From Saturnia japonica (lineage: Eukaryota > Arthropoda > Insecta > Lepidoptera > Saturniidae), in the NCBI GenBank assembly GCA_033032175.1, contig CM065304.1, forward strand, positions 17,174,001 through 17,238,000: a DNA stretch of 64,000 nucleotides, given 5' to 3'. This document shows positions 50,801 to 59,158 of this stretch, one piece after another. The notes under the pieces were generated by a model, which had not been told where the DNA came from, did not search any database, and saw nothing but the letters and a program-made list of their open reading frames with translations. Each line of letters begins with the position of its first letter. The first letter of the stretch is position 1. The position numbers were made by a program, and so were the translations under genes.

Positions 50801-53800
50801 CTCATTTTTAAAAAACCTTCCGGCAAGCCGGTACAATAAGATATGAATTTAATTCTTTTTAAAGTTTTATTGGGACGGTTAATGTATTGATTAATATTGG
50901 CATATAATTACAATACCATGCACATAGTTATAAATCCATCTGATTTTTTTTTTGTTTGTCGTGTTCCACGATCAATCTGTGTATATCCAATAACACGCAG
51001 ACGTAATCCCAGGTACCTACCAGCTAGTCTTCTATATAAATAAAATAATTAAGGATTGCTGTTGTGTACGCATCACGCAAAAACTAAAACATTTTCTTTT
51101 ACTCCTTAAATAGGTACTTCGTTCTTATCAAAAAGAAAAATTATCACGATATCTTCACTCAATAAAAAGTTATTAAAGTTTTAAGAAGAAAGTTCAATTT
51201 TTATAAGTATATTTCACTGGTATTGAGGTGTAAGGGGTGTCGATTTACATTTTCAGCACTGAGACGCCCAAGCCAACCTTACCTGCACGTGTTGCATCCT
51301 GCTGCGCAACGAACGAGGAAATGGCCATATCGGGGTGGTAGAGCTGTTTTGCCCGACTGGGTCACGACCATCATTAATGCGGTAAAAATTCCGTCATAGT
51401 GACTCAATTTTGCGTTTCGCGTTTCGGGATCAGCCTGTGCATATCCAGTTAAATGAATGCAGGCTGGCATGACTAACGGTCAAAAGGTCATGACCTTTCG
51501 ATGGTCGCCGTTGTGTTAGCATTGTATTGTGCTTACCGTCAGGGACAGAACAGTCAATTTGCCATGCTATTAATTAAAAAATAATATATCTTTAATTTTA
51601 TTCATATAACATTATATTATCTATATCTATACATATTATAAAACTCAACGCCTCTGTCCGTCCGCTTATTTTTTTTTCACGCAAAAAAACACTTATCCGA
51701 ATTACATAGTCTTTATTTTAATTCATAGCTATGTTATCTAGTCAGGTTATTTATATTTAACTATACTAATATTATAAAGAGGAAAGATTTGATTGTTTGT
51801 ATGTTTGTTTGCATCATTAAATAGGCTCCAAAGCTACTGAACCGATTTGAAAAACTCTTTCGCTGTTGGGAAGCTACACTATCCCAGAGTGACATAGGCT
51901 ATATTAAATTTTCAGAAAAACTAGGGATCCTTACTAAAACTCCAATAATGTAACCCAAAGTGAAAAAAATTACCTAAAATATTCTTTACATCGTGTGCTC
52001 TATAAAAACTACTAATGATAGAATAAAATAATGTAGTATGACTTTGTAGAACACATTGTTATTTATAAAAAGTGTCGCGACAGTATATCTCTAACTTATA
52101 ATACTTACAATAAGTTTTCTTTTATTTTAAAAATTTAATTGACAAAACGATCCGATATTGTACGATATCGTAACAAAAATATAGTGCACGAACCAAGCGG
52201 AGAGCATAATTTAACAGCACCATTTATGAAAAACGTTATCTGTACAAAAAAGTACCCTTGACGTTTCGTCAACGATACCCAAACCAAAGAGGATGGATAT
52301 CCAGTTTATCATTCATCGTCGTGACGCCGAAAATGGAGGACAGTGCAATACGCCAAATATCAGAGAAGTAGCTTCAATATAGATAATAGATGGATTGTTC
52401 CTTAATCTTCACTATTGTCTAGGACGTTTAACGCTCACATAAATGTGGAGTACTGCCACTCAGTTCAAGCCATCAAATACATTTGCAAATATATAACGAA
52501 TCTGACCAAGCTACTTTTAACGTCATAGACCCAAATGAAAACTACGTGAATGGCTGGTACATAAGTACATCCGAAGTTGTCTGGTGAATATTCGAATTTC
52601 CGATCCACGAGCGGTATTCTGCAGTCTTGCGTTAGCTGTCCACTTAGAAAATGGCCAAAGGGTTTATTTTCCCGCAGAAACGGAAGAAGTAGCGGCCCAA
52701 ACATAACATACCGTCACGCCTGTATTCTCCGAAGGGCTAGGCATTGGTGTACTAATGTACACCCACAGTTCGCCGAGTATGTTTTTAGGTCCCATGTAAT
52801 AGGATAAAACCCAAAACCCACGTAAAACTACTTTGCTTGCTTTCTTTGAGCTCTGTAATGAAGATGAATTCGCTAAAACACTTCTATACCACGAAGTCCC
52901 GCAATACTACACATGGGCCAATAATAAATTTACAAGAAGAAGGCGTGGTGTGGACGTAGTTGGCCATCCAGGCATAAAAAAGATGCCGCTTTAGGAAGAG
53001 TCTACGGTGTACATCCTTCTCAATCAGAGTGTTTTTATCTTAGGATGTTGCTACATCACGTCCGCGGTCAAACCTCATTCGAGTACTTGAAAATCGTTGA
53101 GGGAGTTCTCAAAGAGACCTGTCGAGCAGCTTGCCACTCAAATCTAAGCAGAAATCGTGATATGCTTTTGGATGAGTCTCTAGACCAAATAGTCCATAAT
53201 TTAGAAATTTTAATAGATGCAGTATACCCTGACATTGAAAATTTGCACGAAAAGGACTTCCGTTGGTTTTGTTCTAGGGTAATAGTGACACCTTGGAATG
53301 ATACGGTGAAAAATAAACAAATTGATTAAAAAATAAAAAAAATTACAAATAAAAAAAAAAAAAAAATTACAAATCGATTGACACTGTAAGTAATATAAAA
53401 GACGTAGTCCATTACCCACAGGAATTTTTTAATTGTCTAAACCGTTCTGGACTTCCACTACATGAATTGACGTTAAAAACAGCAAAATAAAACAACGTCA
53501 AATATCGTTTACAGGGAAGCTCTGACACAATCAATAAATTAAATGGCGTTAGTTTTGAAAATATGATCTTTAAAAAAAAAAAAAAAATTAACAAAATAAA
53601 AAGTAACAAAAAACAAATGAAAAAGTCATTAAAATAAACACTACTCTAAACCGACGAGCATGCATGAAAAGATATGAATGTCGTAGAAGCGAAAGAGGTA
53701 TGCCAGGATCGTAGCAGGTGGAAGGACGTTGTCTCTGCCTACCCCGTTGGGAAATAGGTGTGAATTATGTATGTATGTATGTATTAAAATAAAAATAAAA

Positions 53801-56800
53801 GTTCATTAAAATAATAATATTCAAACTTTCTTTATAATTTTCTTTTTTCAATAACCTGACGCAAATTGATGGGTTTATCCGTGTGTATTATAATTTTCAA
53901 TTTTGTAATTTTTTTAATACTCGTGTGCAGCCGGGGCGGGCCGCTAGTTACTTATATATTATAATAAAGCGAAGGAGCTTTTTTGTTTGTTTGTTTGTTT
54001 AATCAAGCTAATTTCTGGAACTACCAGTCGGATTCGAAAATTTCTTTTTGGATATTATAGACAGATTCATGGGGAATAATATAGGATAGGTATTTATTAT
54101 AGATATAGCATTAGGCTACAATTCTCAGTTAGCCTTAAATATTGATTTATCCACGTGGTTAGTGATACGTAAATACCATGTACTACAAAAATATTAGCCA
54201 TTAGTATATATAAAAAAGTCAGCGATAGCATATATCTATCTCCTATACATGACTCACAATAAGGTATTTTGCAATTATTTTTTTTGTTGAAGATTAAAAA
54301 TTAATTTATGAACATTATTTTTAAGCATGGCATATTAAACCTTACGAACAGAAGTTACTTCATCGTAAAGACAATTTCACTTTGTCTTTTACAGCATGTT
54401 ATTTGGAGGCATAGTTTGAGAGATAATACAAAATTAAAATAATTCAACACTCGGCTCTGGTCTATATCTATAGTAGTTAGCGGCGCGAACGAGCCGTACG
54501 AAGCCGCGATGTGACCAGATTAAAAATATTATCTATACTGAAGTATTATAAATCATTAATCAGTGATTTCTTCTAAATTATATGCTGGGGAAATCTCGGT
54601 GCACAGCTAGTATGAAATAAATCAGCAGTTTCATTGAAAAAATCACAAACAATCACACTTTAGGTACCTACCGATTTTAGACAATAACTTTTAGTAATAC
54701 AATTAATCTATCCACTCTCTATGAAACCTCTATCCTAGTATCATGTGAACAATAATTGATATTATAGGACCTACAAAATACCAATAATATATTCAGTATT
54801 TCATGAAATGCATATCAATAAATGATATATTGAGTCTATAATTCAGTAGAATATACCAGCGCTTTCCGTGGAATCCAGCACGAACTTCGATAATACAGAT
54901 TATAGCTTTGCTTGGAATCAAACAATAGCTTTTTGTTAGGCGTACGCTAAATTAAACTGGTTTCCTAGCAATATTTATTCCTTACAACCTACACTATCAA
55001 TTATCGTAATAAAATTACATACTTTTTCCTTTAAATTAATAAGGTTCGATTCCCGACTCATAAGTTTTTTAAAAACCAATAAATGCAGTTTTTGTTATCT
55101 TTACAATCGATGTCATGGTTCTTTAGAATATATTTCTTTATTTATCTCTCTAGTTTGGGTTCCTCTGACTGACCCATTTAAATATTAAATCTTTTATAAT
55201 AAAATTTTAAATGCAGTATTACCAATATTATTGAAAAGTACTTAAATTAAAGTAGAATGGAATTTTCGAAACGAAGTTCCTTAACGTGGCTTGCGGTAAA
55301 ACTCCTACTGGTAAGAAACCGTAAGAAAAACGCGTTACACATATCTCTATGCTTCTCTCTCTCTCTCTCTCTCTCTCGCTGTCTGTTTTTGTTATATACG
55401 ACTATGTGTGTAATGTGCCAGAGTGTGAATATCGATACATGAGCAGCTCGCTTCGCGAACGGCCGTTTGTATAACCCATATTAGGCACCCACCGAATTGC
55501 AAAACATTGCACTTTGGGTGGGGCCCCTCAGAGTGGTCTCGCGAAATAGACATACGTTCAGTAATTCAATGGTTTATCATTAATTTTGTATGTTACATAT
55601 ACATTTAAAAATTTAAATCGATATGTTCGTTATGAATTGGACTAACTGATTTTAAAATATTATTTTACTTATTTTATTTTTTTAGAACTTCGTTCCTGAC
55701 GGGGCTTCTTCTACCACACATTTATTTTTGTAATCAATAAGGAATAAAATTGGGCAAAACGTGAGATATCTCTGATACTGCCAATCATTGACACACACGC
55801 TCACAATTTTTTGCCCCACACAAAAGTACTTTTAATGAGACAACCGTTACTTTAGTCACTTGTTTTTTTACGCAATGTACTGTTAAATCATCGAAATAAA
55901 ACCTACCATTGTACGCCTACACACCTACGCAACGTATAATTATACTAAATGTTTGATTGTGTCAATATTTGTAGTTTCATTTTCATTATTAGGTAAATTA
56001 GGCAGTAAGTTAGGGTACGTGTAAATTTTTTATCTAAATATTAGATTGACTCATAAATCTAAAAAGTATAACAACGATTAAAACAATCTTGTTAAATGTA
56101 AAAATAATAACTAAAACCTTAGTAAATTTATGTTTTTTTTCTGTAATAAATGTAAATCATACGAAATGGAACATTAATTACAATGCGACTTGTCTACGTA
56201 AAATATTATTTAAAAAAACTTTAAATAATGTTTTTATCAATGAAATTGCATTAATACCCTTGCAACAGAAGCTAAGGGATAAATATATTGTAATCTGTCA
56301 ATATTATTCCTACGATCATATTACTAATACTATAATGATTAGCCTCATGATTCAACAGGGCAGTGGTTATTCTCACGACTGTAAATTTTAATCATAGCAT
56401 TATACCTAAGCATACAGTGTCGATTCGGAACGGTAATTTTAACATGTTTTTATTAACTTGCTTTTTTGTCTGTCTTGTAAATGTATATACCACATTTCTC
56501 TCTACCGCGCTGCCGCCAACTCGCCCTGGTAGCATATTGTTCTCCTCACTTCCCTTACTCGCCTATAGCTGTCCAGATAGCTTTATATTCATGGTTACGG
56601 CTACTTTCTCAATAAATCTATACTAATATAGTAAAGCGATTTTTTTGTTTATTTGTTTAAACACACTTATCTCTAGAACTACCAGTCGGATTTGAAAAAA
56701 TAATTTTGTATATGATAGCCGGTCTCTCGAGGAATAGTATAGCCTATTAAAGATTAGGCTATAGCTCTCGGATAACCTTAAATATTGATTTTTGTTATAT

Positions 56801-59035
56801 TAGTCGGAGGTCGACATGCTCTCGAACTGCTTTAACCGCGTGCGCCGGCGTAATTTTTAATGATATGAAAATACAATGCTTTTAATAATATTGGTCCCTT
56901 AGTATATAAAAAAAAAATCAGCAATAGCATATACCTATCTCTTATACATAAGCCACAATATGGTATTTTGTAACAAAGATTTATTGGAAATTAAAAAGTG
57001 TTTTATAGGAATTATTTTTAGACATGGTATATTAATACTTACGAACAAAAGTTACTTCATCATAAAGAAAATTTTATGAAGTTAAATTTTGCTCTTTAGG
57101 GTATGCTGTTTAGGTACATAAATAATTTAGGAGATAATGAAAAATTAAAATAGTTTGTACTTGCGGGAAGAACAATTATGATAGACTACATGGGGGCGTT
57201 GGCAGGGCGGTGTTTGTCGGATAAAATTAACGGTGAAACCTTGGGGCACAGATAGTAGACTATAAAATGTGGAAAGATTTTTTTAAATCTGACTGGTAGT
57301 TCCAGAGATTATTGCGTTCAAACAAATAGTTTTATATTATTTTATATTTTTTAGTGTGTTTTAAAAACATTATACATTAAAAATACATTTTATTTATTTA
57401 ATTAATTATATTTTAATGATAAATGAGAATTATACTTATACATTCGAAAGCATATGAAGAGCTGAATGTCTATATTGTTTATTATGTTTAAACTTTGACT
57501 ATCTCACGATTACGAGGATCTGAAAAAAATTGGTGGGATATTATAATATACACCATGCGTGATTCATCAACTCGACATGAATTTGATTCTAATGATATCG
57601 TATAACGGTGACATTGTTTTTTAAACTGCATTTTACAATGATTTGTTGCAGGAAAGACATGAACCGAGTCAACTTTCCAAAAGTGTCACAGAGCAAAATG
57701 GTGAAGCAGTGAAGCCGCCAGATAAACTGACTACCAATGCTGACATGAGAAGCACTGAAGTTACTGCTTTGAATATGGAAGTCGATACCTTAAGGTGGCA
57801 ACTTTCACAGGTAATTTGAAATCATTATATGTAGATTAAACTATCGATAACATTGGTGCGTATGGTGTTGCTAATAATAGTAATAATAATTATTTAAATA
57901 ATATAATGCGAAATTGATTTATGAATGCTTTGCGAACTCTTGATATTATTTACTTGTTTAATATAATATTTTTTTTGCCAATTTGAGTGTGATTTTTTCA
58001 GACGGAGGCTAATCGACAGATGCACATAGCTTTACTAAAGCAAATAGTAACTTTTCTGAGCAGGGTTAAGGATCACATCGAAAGTCAGAAACCTGAAGAA
58101 TATAATGAAATAAATAGGATTCAAGGATCGTTTAACCTTGCTGACTTGCCTCGTTCACGTTCATTTTTATATGTAAACAAAAATCTCGATTATTCTCCAA
58201 GCAAGAAAATATACACGAGAAAGATAAGCAAATCTATCAATAATGTAAACGGTTTCAAAGACTACACTGTTGGGTAAATCATTATTTATTTATACAGTTT
58301 TAAAATTTTTATTTTTCATTGACTTACTTATTTAGTTTTTACGTTTGTAGGAGTCCTTCAAAAATGATGTTTACATCTGAAACAGAAACAACTCACAAAA
58401 TAACAGAAGAAATGTCCAGGTTGATTACTCTTGCCAATACTGTACTGAGTACTAAAATACCGGATCTTGCTTGCATGTGTAACGAAATTAAATTAACCTC
58501 GACTAACGTCTTTGAAAACATTGAAAGTGAAATAATTGATGATACCGAATCAAATACCTCATCAAATATTATTGAAGAAAATTCAAACGGATTTATACTC
58601 AATACAGTTCATGAAAATGATAGTCAACAAGTATTTGATGGTATTGTCAATAAAATTATAGAAAAAGAATGCTGCGGAATGAATGATTTCATTGTTTCGC
58701 CATTACCACATTGTTTAGAAGACGAATTTAATGAAGTAAAAACCATTGAAAAAGAAGATAAAAAGATAGAAGTATCTAAGATAAAGCAAGAGAGAACTAT
58801 AGACAAGAAGAATGAGTATAATCATACAACTCATTTTGTTGAAGATGAAAGTGGATTTTCTTCGATGAGTTCTTTTCAAGAGATTGGCATACCGATAATA
58901 AGTATTATACCACCGTCTCCGTGCAAAGAAGTTGGTTATATAGATGAGATTCCAAATATTTTGGATAAAACAGAAAAATGGAAAAGTAACAGCATCGAAC
59001 TAGAGAAACAGACAGTAAAAGTATTTTGGGTTTGA
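26653..59035 (+). CDS. Four-exon gene for a 436-residue coiled-coil protein, unidentified
   Basis: Exons 26653-26847, 57652-57810, 58002-58273 and 58351-59035 join at canonical GT-AG sites with compatible phases (0, 0, 2) and give 437 codons including stop. Residues about 95-145, across exons 2 and 3, form a heptad-patterned helix around VTALNMEVDTLRWQLSQ and LLKQIVTFLSRVKDHI, consistent with dimerisation. A basic Ser-rich region (SRSFLYVNKNLDYSPSKK) follows. The long C-terminal part is acidic, Ser/Thr-rich and mostly disordered in character, with a MSRLITLANTVLSTKIPDL helix near its start. There is no signal peptide or membrane segment. The layout loosely recalls the insect oocyte protein Swallow, but I cannot support orthology. 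Small exons inside the first intron could have been missed. Confidence 0.8.
27346..27720 (+). repeat. Dispersed repeat, LINE-tail type
   Basis: It begins ACTAGCTGGTCCGGCCC and ends with AAATCGGTCTAACCGTTCTC and TTATTTTTGTCTATATAC, the usual frame of these repeats. The middle is unlike families A-D. Confidence 0.55.
28577..28785 (-). mobile_element. tRNA-derived SINE family S2
   Basis: It is the best-preserved body of the family (CACAGTTCGCCGAGTATG, GGGAGCGAGCCTATTGCTATT, TTACTCGACCTGGGAATC). It is truncated on the right just after the box B region. The left side has a TATG-rich tail. The 67-codon minus ORF over it is an artefact. Confidence 0.75.
28790..30579 (+). other. Intronic AT-rich sequence with nothing recognised
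   Basis: Short ORFs such as 29790-30041 and 30144-30395 have AT-driven codon content and no exon-like borders. Confidence 0.45.
30580..31065 (+). repeat. Dispersed repeat family B
   Basis: It shares GATGAAGTAACTTTTGTTC, ATTACGCCAGTGCACGCGG, GACTTACGTAACAAAAATCAA and ACTGGTAGTTTCAGAGATTA with 60371-60985, and in reverse with 53945-54615 and 56620-57265. Confidence 0.7.
31846..32045 (+). repeat. RTE-like LINE 3' tail with TCAG run
   Basis: It contains CCTCCGTTACACCCCTTTAA, GTGTGCCAAATTTTAGCCC and a terminal GATAGATCAGTCAATCAGTC run, typical of 3' ends of insect RTE-type elements. Only one copy is in the window. Confidence 0.5.
32803..33243 (-). other. Long unexplained ORF, 146 codons
   Basis: The longest uninterrupted frame not assigned to the gene or to a recognised transposon. 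It has a hydrophobic stretch TVPLTIVLLAFPLILVS and an AT-driven, Ile/Leu/Ser-rich second half. Opposite-strand frames over 33020-33260 are also partly open and protein-like. There are no good splice borders, no start context and no recognised domain. It may be chance, or antisense to an eroded transposon gene. Confidence 0.15.
33250..34660 (+). other. Intronic AT-rich sequence with nothing recognised
   Basis: A GTTTCGGGATCTGCCAGTGTA phrase near 33560 hints at a remnant of the repeat seen at 21230 and 51400. Otherwise nothing was matched. Confidence 0.4.
34666..34798. promoter_or_regulatory. Cluster of CACGTG and two TGACGTCA palindromes
   Basis: An E-box CACGTG at 34666-34671 and two perfect 8-base CRE palindromes at 34696-34703 and 34791-34798 lie within 133 bases. 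This could be an intronic enhancer or alternative promoter, since CREB/ATF-type bZIP factors bind TGACGTCA. It could equally be a fragment of a transposable element whose ends carry GTGACGTCA. A 106-codon AT-rich ORF begins at 34809 but lacks coding character. Confidence 0.3.
35637..35716 (+). mobile_element. Short A-tailed retroposon, copy D, with perfect target-site duplication
   Basis: The 80-base unit starts CAAGTCCGGTGAAGCTGTA, contains GGGCCCCTAAGGCTAACAG and ends TAGTCAGTTCT plus an A run. It is flanked by an exact 16-base direct repeat, AAAGTTTGTGCCATAT, at 35621-35636 and 35717-35732. This is strong evidence for target-primed retroposition of a very short RNA. Confidence 0.8.
35735..37590 (+). 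other. Intronic AT-rich sequence with nothing recognised
   Basis: No exon or repeat was matched. A short CT-rich patch lies at about 36930-36985. Confidence 0.4.
37780..38010 (+). mobile_element. tRNA-derived SINE family S2, plus strand
   Basis: It has the best box B of the family (GGTTCGATTCT at 37812-37822) followed by CGGGTCGAGCAAAGTTTTATT, GGCTCGCTCTCTGTTACAT and CTATTCGGAGAATACAGC. Box A is degraded. It lies just downstream of a short ACTAGCTGTGTCCCCGCG repeat start at about 37602. Confidence 0.75.
38600..38720 (+). repeat. LINE-tail-like repeat fragment
   Basis: The phrase CACACCAAATTTCATTAAATT, then TTTTTGCGTGATTGG, matches 25425-25515. Confidence 0.45.
39530..40150. other. GC-rich island of unknown origin
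   Basis: Two GC-rich blocks (about 39540-39830 and 40010-40150) stand out sharply inside AT-rich intron. Overlapping ORFs of 60-84 codons run on both strands, as GC-rich DNA produces by chance. An AATAAA lies at 39932-39937 between the blocks, after a CA/TA-rich stretch. It could be an LTR or other transposon remnant, or a captured exon. I recognise no protein motif. Confidence 0.3.
40157..40311 (+). mobile_element. Short A-tailed retroposon, copy E, with second module
   Basis: It has the AAGTCCGGTGCAGCTGTAAA start, GGGCCCCTAAGGCTAACA and ATAGTCAGT plus T/A run. It then continues through AAGCCGACC, GTGCGGAGCGGACGTATA and GGACAATAC, matching copy A in the same arrangement. No target-site duplication is obvious. 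Confidence 0.6.
41010..41240 (-). repeat. Dispersed repeat family D
   Basis: It is the reverse complement of the family at 13421-13695: CGCGACTTCGTTGGCGTTAAT and AATAACTTTTTATTTAATAAA blocks. Confidence 0.65.
41445..41545 (+). mobile_element. LINE 3' UTR fragment
   Basis: The phrases GAGTCCATAGGC, TTACTATCAGGTGGG and GCCTGTTTGCCA match the 3' end of the jockey-like LINE at 47025-47080 in diverged form. Confidence 0.5.
41550..43585 (+). other. Intronic AT-rich sequence with nothing recognised
   Basis: A fragment with ATGTGCCCCACGGTATCA near 43360 resembles the start of repeat family B. No exon was identified. Confidence 0.4.
43590..43774 (+). repeat. Dispersed repeat family C
   Basis: It is collinear with 25212-25392: ATCTGGGCGACCGAGC hairpin, TTGGAGCCGTTTCCGAGAAACC, TA run, TTGCTCACTTAATATAATAAG. 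Confidence 0.65.
44618..44890 (-). repeat. Dispersed repeat with misleading ORFs
   Basis: The minus strand holds two overlapping ORFs (83 and 92 codons) that look coding. The layout (TTGTACGCACTTATCTCTGGAA then GAGGAAGGTTATCTATC) is a variant of a widespread insect repeat whose body is non-coding. I treat the ORFs as repeat artefacts, with some doubt. Confidence 0.4.
45939..45957. repeat. (AGCT)n microsatellite
   Basis: About five copies of a self-complementary AGCT unit precede the LINE at 45970. Confidence 0.9.
45970..47095 (+). mobile_element. Jockey-like non-LTR retrotransposon relic, RT C-terminal half and 3' UTR
   Basis: The translated segment begins KAFDQFWH, includes the reverse-transcriptase catalytic box YADDSTGDA near 46210, and continues in the frame 46446-46925 with LASKKLGV-like, DDPKLTNGIDPL and CVFYRFYNGLCSEELF motifs. 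A 3' UTR follows with GTGACCGCTTACCATCAGGCGGG and an A run. A jockey-type element makes its DNA copy at the target site with this enzyme. Here frameshifts and stops separate the blocks and the N-terminal RT, endonuclease and gag-like ORF are absent. The copy is dead. Confidence 0.85.
47283..47521 (-). mobile_element. Non-LTR retrotransposon fragment, ORF2 C-terminus
   Basis: Minus-strand reading gives LGHVMRRDESY, then GRPKKVWMDCVKNDM and DRAEWKKK, which is the conserved tail of a reverse-transcriptase ORF of a different lineage from the jockey-like element next to it. It is in opposite orientation and 5' truncated. Confidence 0.75.
47650..47915 (+). repeat. Dispersed repeat related to 3330-3460
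   Basis: ACTAGCTGATACCCGCG start, then GACATGATGGGTTCTTCATA and GTAGCAAAACTGTATACTCC. Two overlapping 64-66 codon ORFs fall in it and are not genes. Confidence 0.6.
47950..49630 (+). other. Intronic AT-rich sequence, mostly unrecognised
   Basis: A GC-richer block at about 49135-49315 (GTGGGTGGTCACTGTTCGTG, GACCCTCGGAAACATCACGC) may be a repeat, but no second copy is here. Confidence 0.35.
49640..49850 (+). repeat. Dispersed repeat family B, 5' fragment
   Basis: The start ATGTGCCCCACGGTTTCACC, ACCGCGCCGCCCTCAATACG and CAGATAGCTTGACGTTTATGG blocks resemble 60374-60450 and 56500-56600. Confidence 0.5.
49896..49926 (-). CDS. Possible first coding exon on the minus strand (10 codons)
   Basis: ATG at 49926-49924 opens MEMACFENDE and meets a near-perfect donor (GAAG|GTAAGTCA) after 49896. 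There is an in-frame stop nine bases upstream, which makes this a start exon if real. It would belong to a gene nested in the intron in antisense, extending left. No second exon was found. Confidence 0.18.
50290..51025 (-). repeat. Two dispersed repeat copies in tandem
   Basis: Both halves contain the GCTGAACCAATTTTAATGAATT block (50375 and 50640), typical of insect LINE tails. The end (CGTGTTCCACGATCAATCTGTG ... ACCAGCTAGT) matches 2985-3060 in reverse. Confidence 0.6.
51030..51240 (+). repeat. Dispersed repeat family D
   Basis: TATATAAATAAAATAATTAAG start and AATAAAAAGTTATTAAAGTTT block as in 13421-13695. Confidence 0.6.
51360..51580 (+). repeat. Repeat with GATGGTCGCCGTTGTGTTAG block
   Basis: GCGTTTCGGGATCAGCCTGTG, ATGAATGCAGGCTGGCATGAC and GGTCGCCGTTGTGTTAG are shared in reverse with 62370-62480, and the first also with 21230-21430. 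Confidence 0.6.
51745..51965 (+). repeat. Dispersed repeat, LINE-tail type
   Basis: TATTATAAAGAGGAAAG, TTGTTTGTATGTTTGTTTG, GCTACTGAACCGATTTGAAAA and GAGTGACATAGGCTA follow the order of a common insect repeat. Confidence 0.55.
52190..53560 (+). mobile_element. Decayed Helitron, Rep/helicase protein remnant
   Basis: Translated blocks, in several frames, appear in Helitron order. They are APFMKNV..CTKKYP with EDGYPVYH (about 52210-52310), FNAHINVEYCHSVQAIKYICKYI (about 52420-52495, the Rep-type region), then LYHEVPQYYTW and GRVYGVHPSQSECFYLR. The open frame 53045-53329 contains LLHHVRGQTSFEYL and CSRVIVTPWNDTV (helicase region). Finally DVVHYPQEFFN and LNRSGLPLHEL lie at about 53400-53475. Helitrons spread by rolling-circle replication using such a protein. 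Stops, frameshifts and a SINE at 52707-52805 break it. No Helitron ends (TC start, hairpin plus CTRR end) were identified. Confidence 0.85.
52707..52805 (-). mobile_element. tRNA-derived SINE family S2, 5'-truncated, inside the Helitron
   Basis: CATACCGTCACGCCTGTATT through CACAGTTCGCCGAGTATG to CCCATGTAATAGG is the 3' part of the family. The tRNA-like head is missing, as in retroposition with 5' truncation. Helitron coding sequence continues on both sides. Confidence 0.75.
53638..53790 (+). mobile_element. Non-LTR retrotransposon 3' end with GTAT microsatellite tail
   Basis: TACTCTAAACCGACGAGCATG matches 24930-24960 and continues with GTAGCAGGTGGAAGGACGTTG and CTACCCCGTTGGGAAATAGG, ending in a (TATG)n run at about 53765-53785. 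It extends the tail that is cut off in the copy at 24780. Confidence 0.7.
53945..54615 (-). repeat. Dispersed repeat family B
   Basis: GGAACTACCAGTCGGATTCG, CCTTAAATATTGATTTATCC, AAGTTACTTCATCGTAAAG and terminal GTGCACAGCTAGTATG match 56620-57265 collinearly. Confidence 0.7.
54616..55265 (+). other. Intronic AT-rich sequence with nothing recognised
   Basis: A GGTTCGATTCCCGACTC at about 55043-55059 is a lone box B-like match without a tRNA-like context. Confidence 0.4.
55266..55697. mobile_element. MITE with GGAACGAAGTTCC-type ends, copy 2
   Basis: Left GAAACGAAGTTCCTTAACGTGGC and right AGAACTTCGTTCCTGAC are inverted. The body has a (CT)n run at about 55354-55378 and a CACCCACCGA / TTTGGGTGGGG hairpin near 55490-55525. 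It is related to 22506-22999. Confidence 0.65.
56500..57335 (-). repeat. Dispersed repeat family B plus flanking fragments
   Basis: The core 56620-57265 reads in reverse, ending CCTTGGGGCACAGATAGTAG. A plus-strand 5' fragment (ACCGCGCTGCCGCCAACTCG, then CAGATAGC..TTCATGGTTACGG) lies to its left and a plus-strand 3' fragment (CTGACTGGTAGTTCCAGAGATTA) to its right, so pieces of the same family are nested or tandem. Confidence 0.6.
57652..57810 (+). CDS. Exon 2 of the coiled-coil gene (53 codons)
   Basis: Acceptor TTTGTTGCAG at 57651, donor CAG|GTAATT at 57811, phase 0 at both ends. It encodes a charged N-terminal half and the start of the coiled coil (ALNMEVDTLRWQLSQ). No in-frame stop. Confidence 0.8.
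58002..58273 (+). CDS. Exon 3 of the coiled-coil gene (90 codons plus 2 bases)
   Basis: Acceptor GATTTTTTCAG at 58001, donor GG|GTAAAT at 58274. It encodes the rest of the coiled coil (IALLKQIVTFLSRVKDHI) and a basic Ser/Lys-rich stretch. The separate ATG at 58020 is internal and not a start. Confidence 0.85.
58351..59035 (+). CDS. Exon 4 of the coiled-coil gene, terminal
   Basis: Acceptor ACGTTTGTAG at 58350. The first base completes a Gly codon with exon 3, then the frame reads SPSKMMFTSETE to stop TGA at 59033-59035. The open frame extends upstream to 58319 only because the short intron is open there. The segment is acidic, rich in Glu/Ile/Ser, ending in TVKVFWV. Confidence 0.85.
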
Positions 59036-59158
59036 TCTAAAAAAAATTAGTATAGCAATTTGATATTGTGTAGTGCACAAAGTGATGATGTTTTTTGTAC
59101 ATTTCATAAAAATAATTTTAGATACAATAGATATTTATATTGCTTTAGGGTAGATTCT

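Larger units (their letters stand above)
26848..57651 (+). other. Intron 1 of the coiled-coil gene, about 30.8 kb
   Basis: It starts GTAAGTAC and ends TTTGTTGCAG. It is packed with dispersed repeats, SINEs, LINE tails, a Helitron relic and a MITE, listed separately. Because no intervening exon was found, its full length is inferred from phase agreement of exons 1 and 2. Confidence 0.6.

Noticed and set aside
55358..55378. CT run as a promoter GAGA-type element
   Set aside because: It lies inside a MITE and has no nearby transcription start.
57652..58273. Separate gene starting at ATG 58020
   Set aside because: The exon is open to an acceptor at 58001 and joins exon 2 in phase, so this ATG is internal.
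26653..59035. Naming the gene swallow
   Set aside because: The helix position and acidic tail are only a loose resemblance from memory; no alignment could be made.
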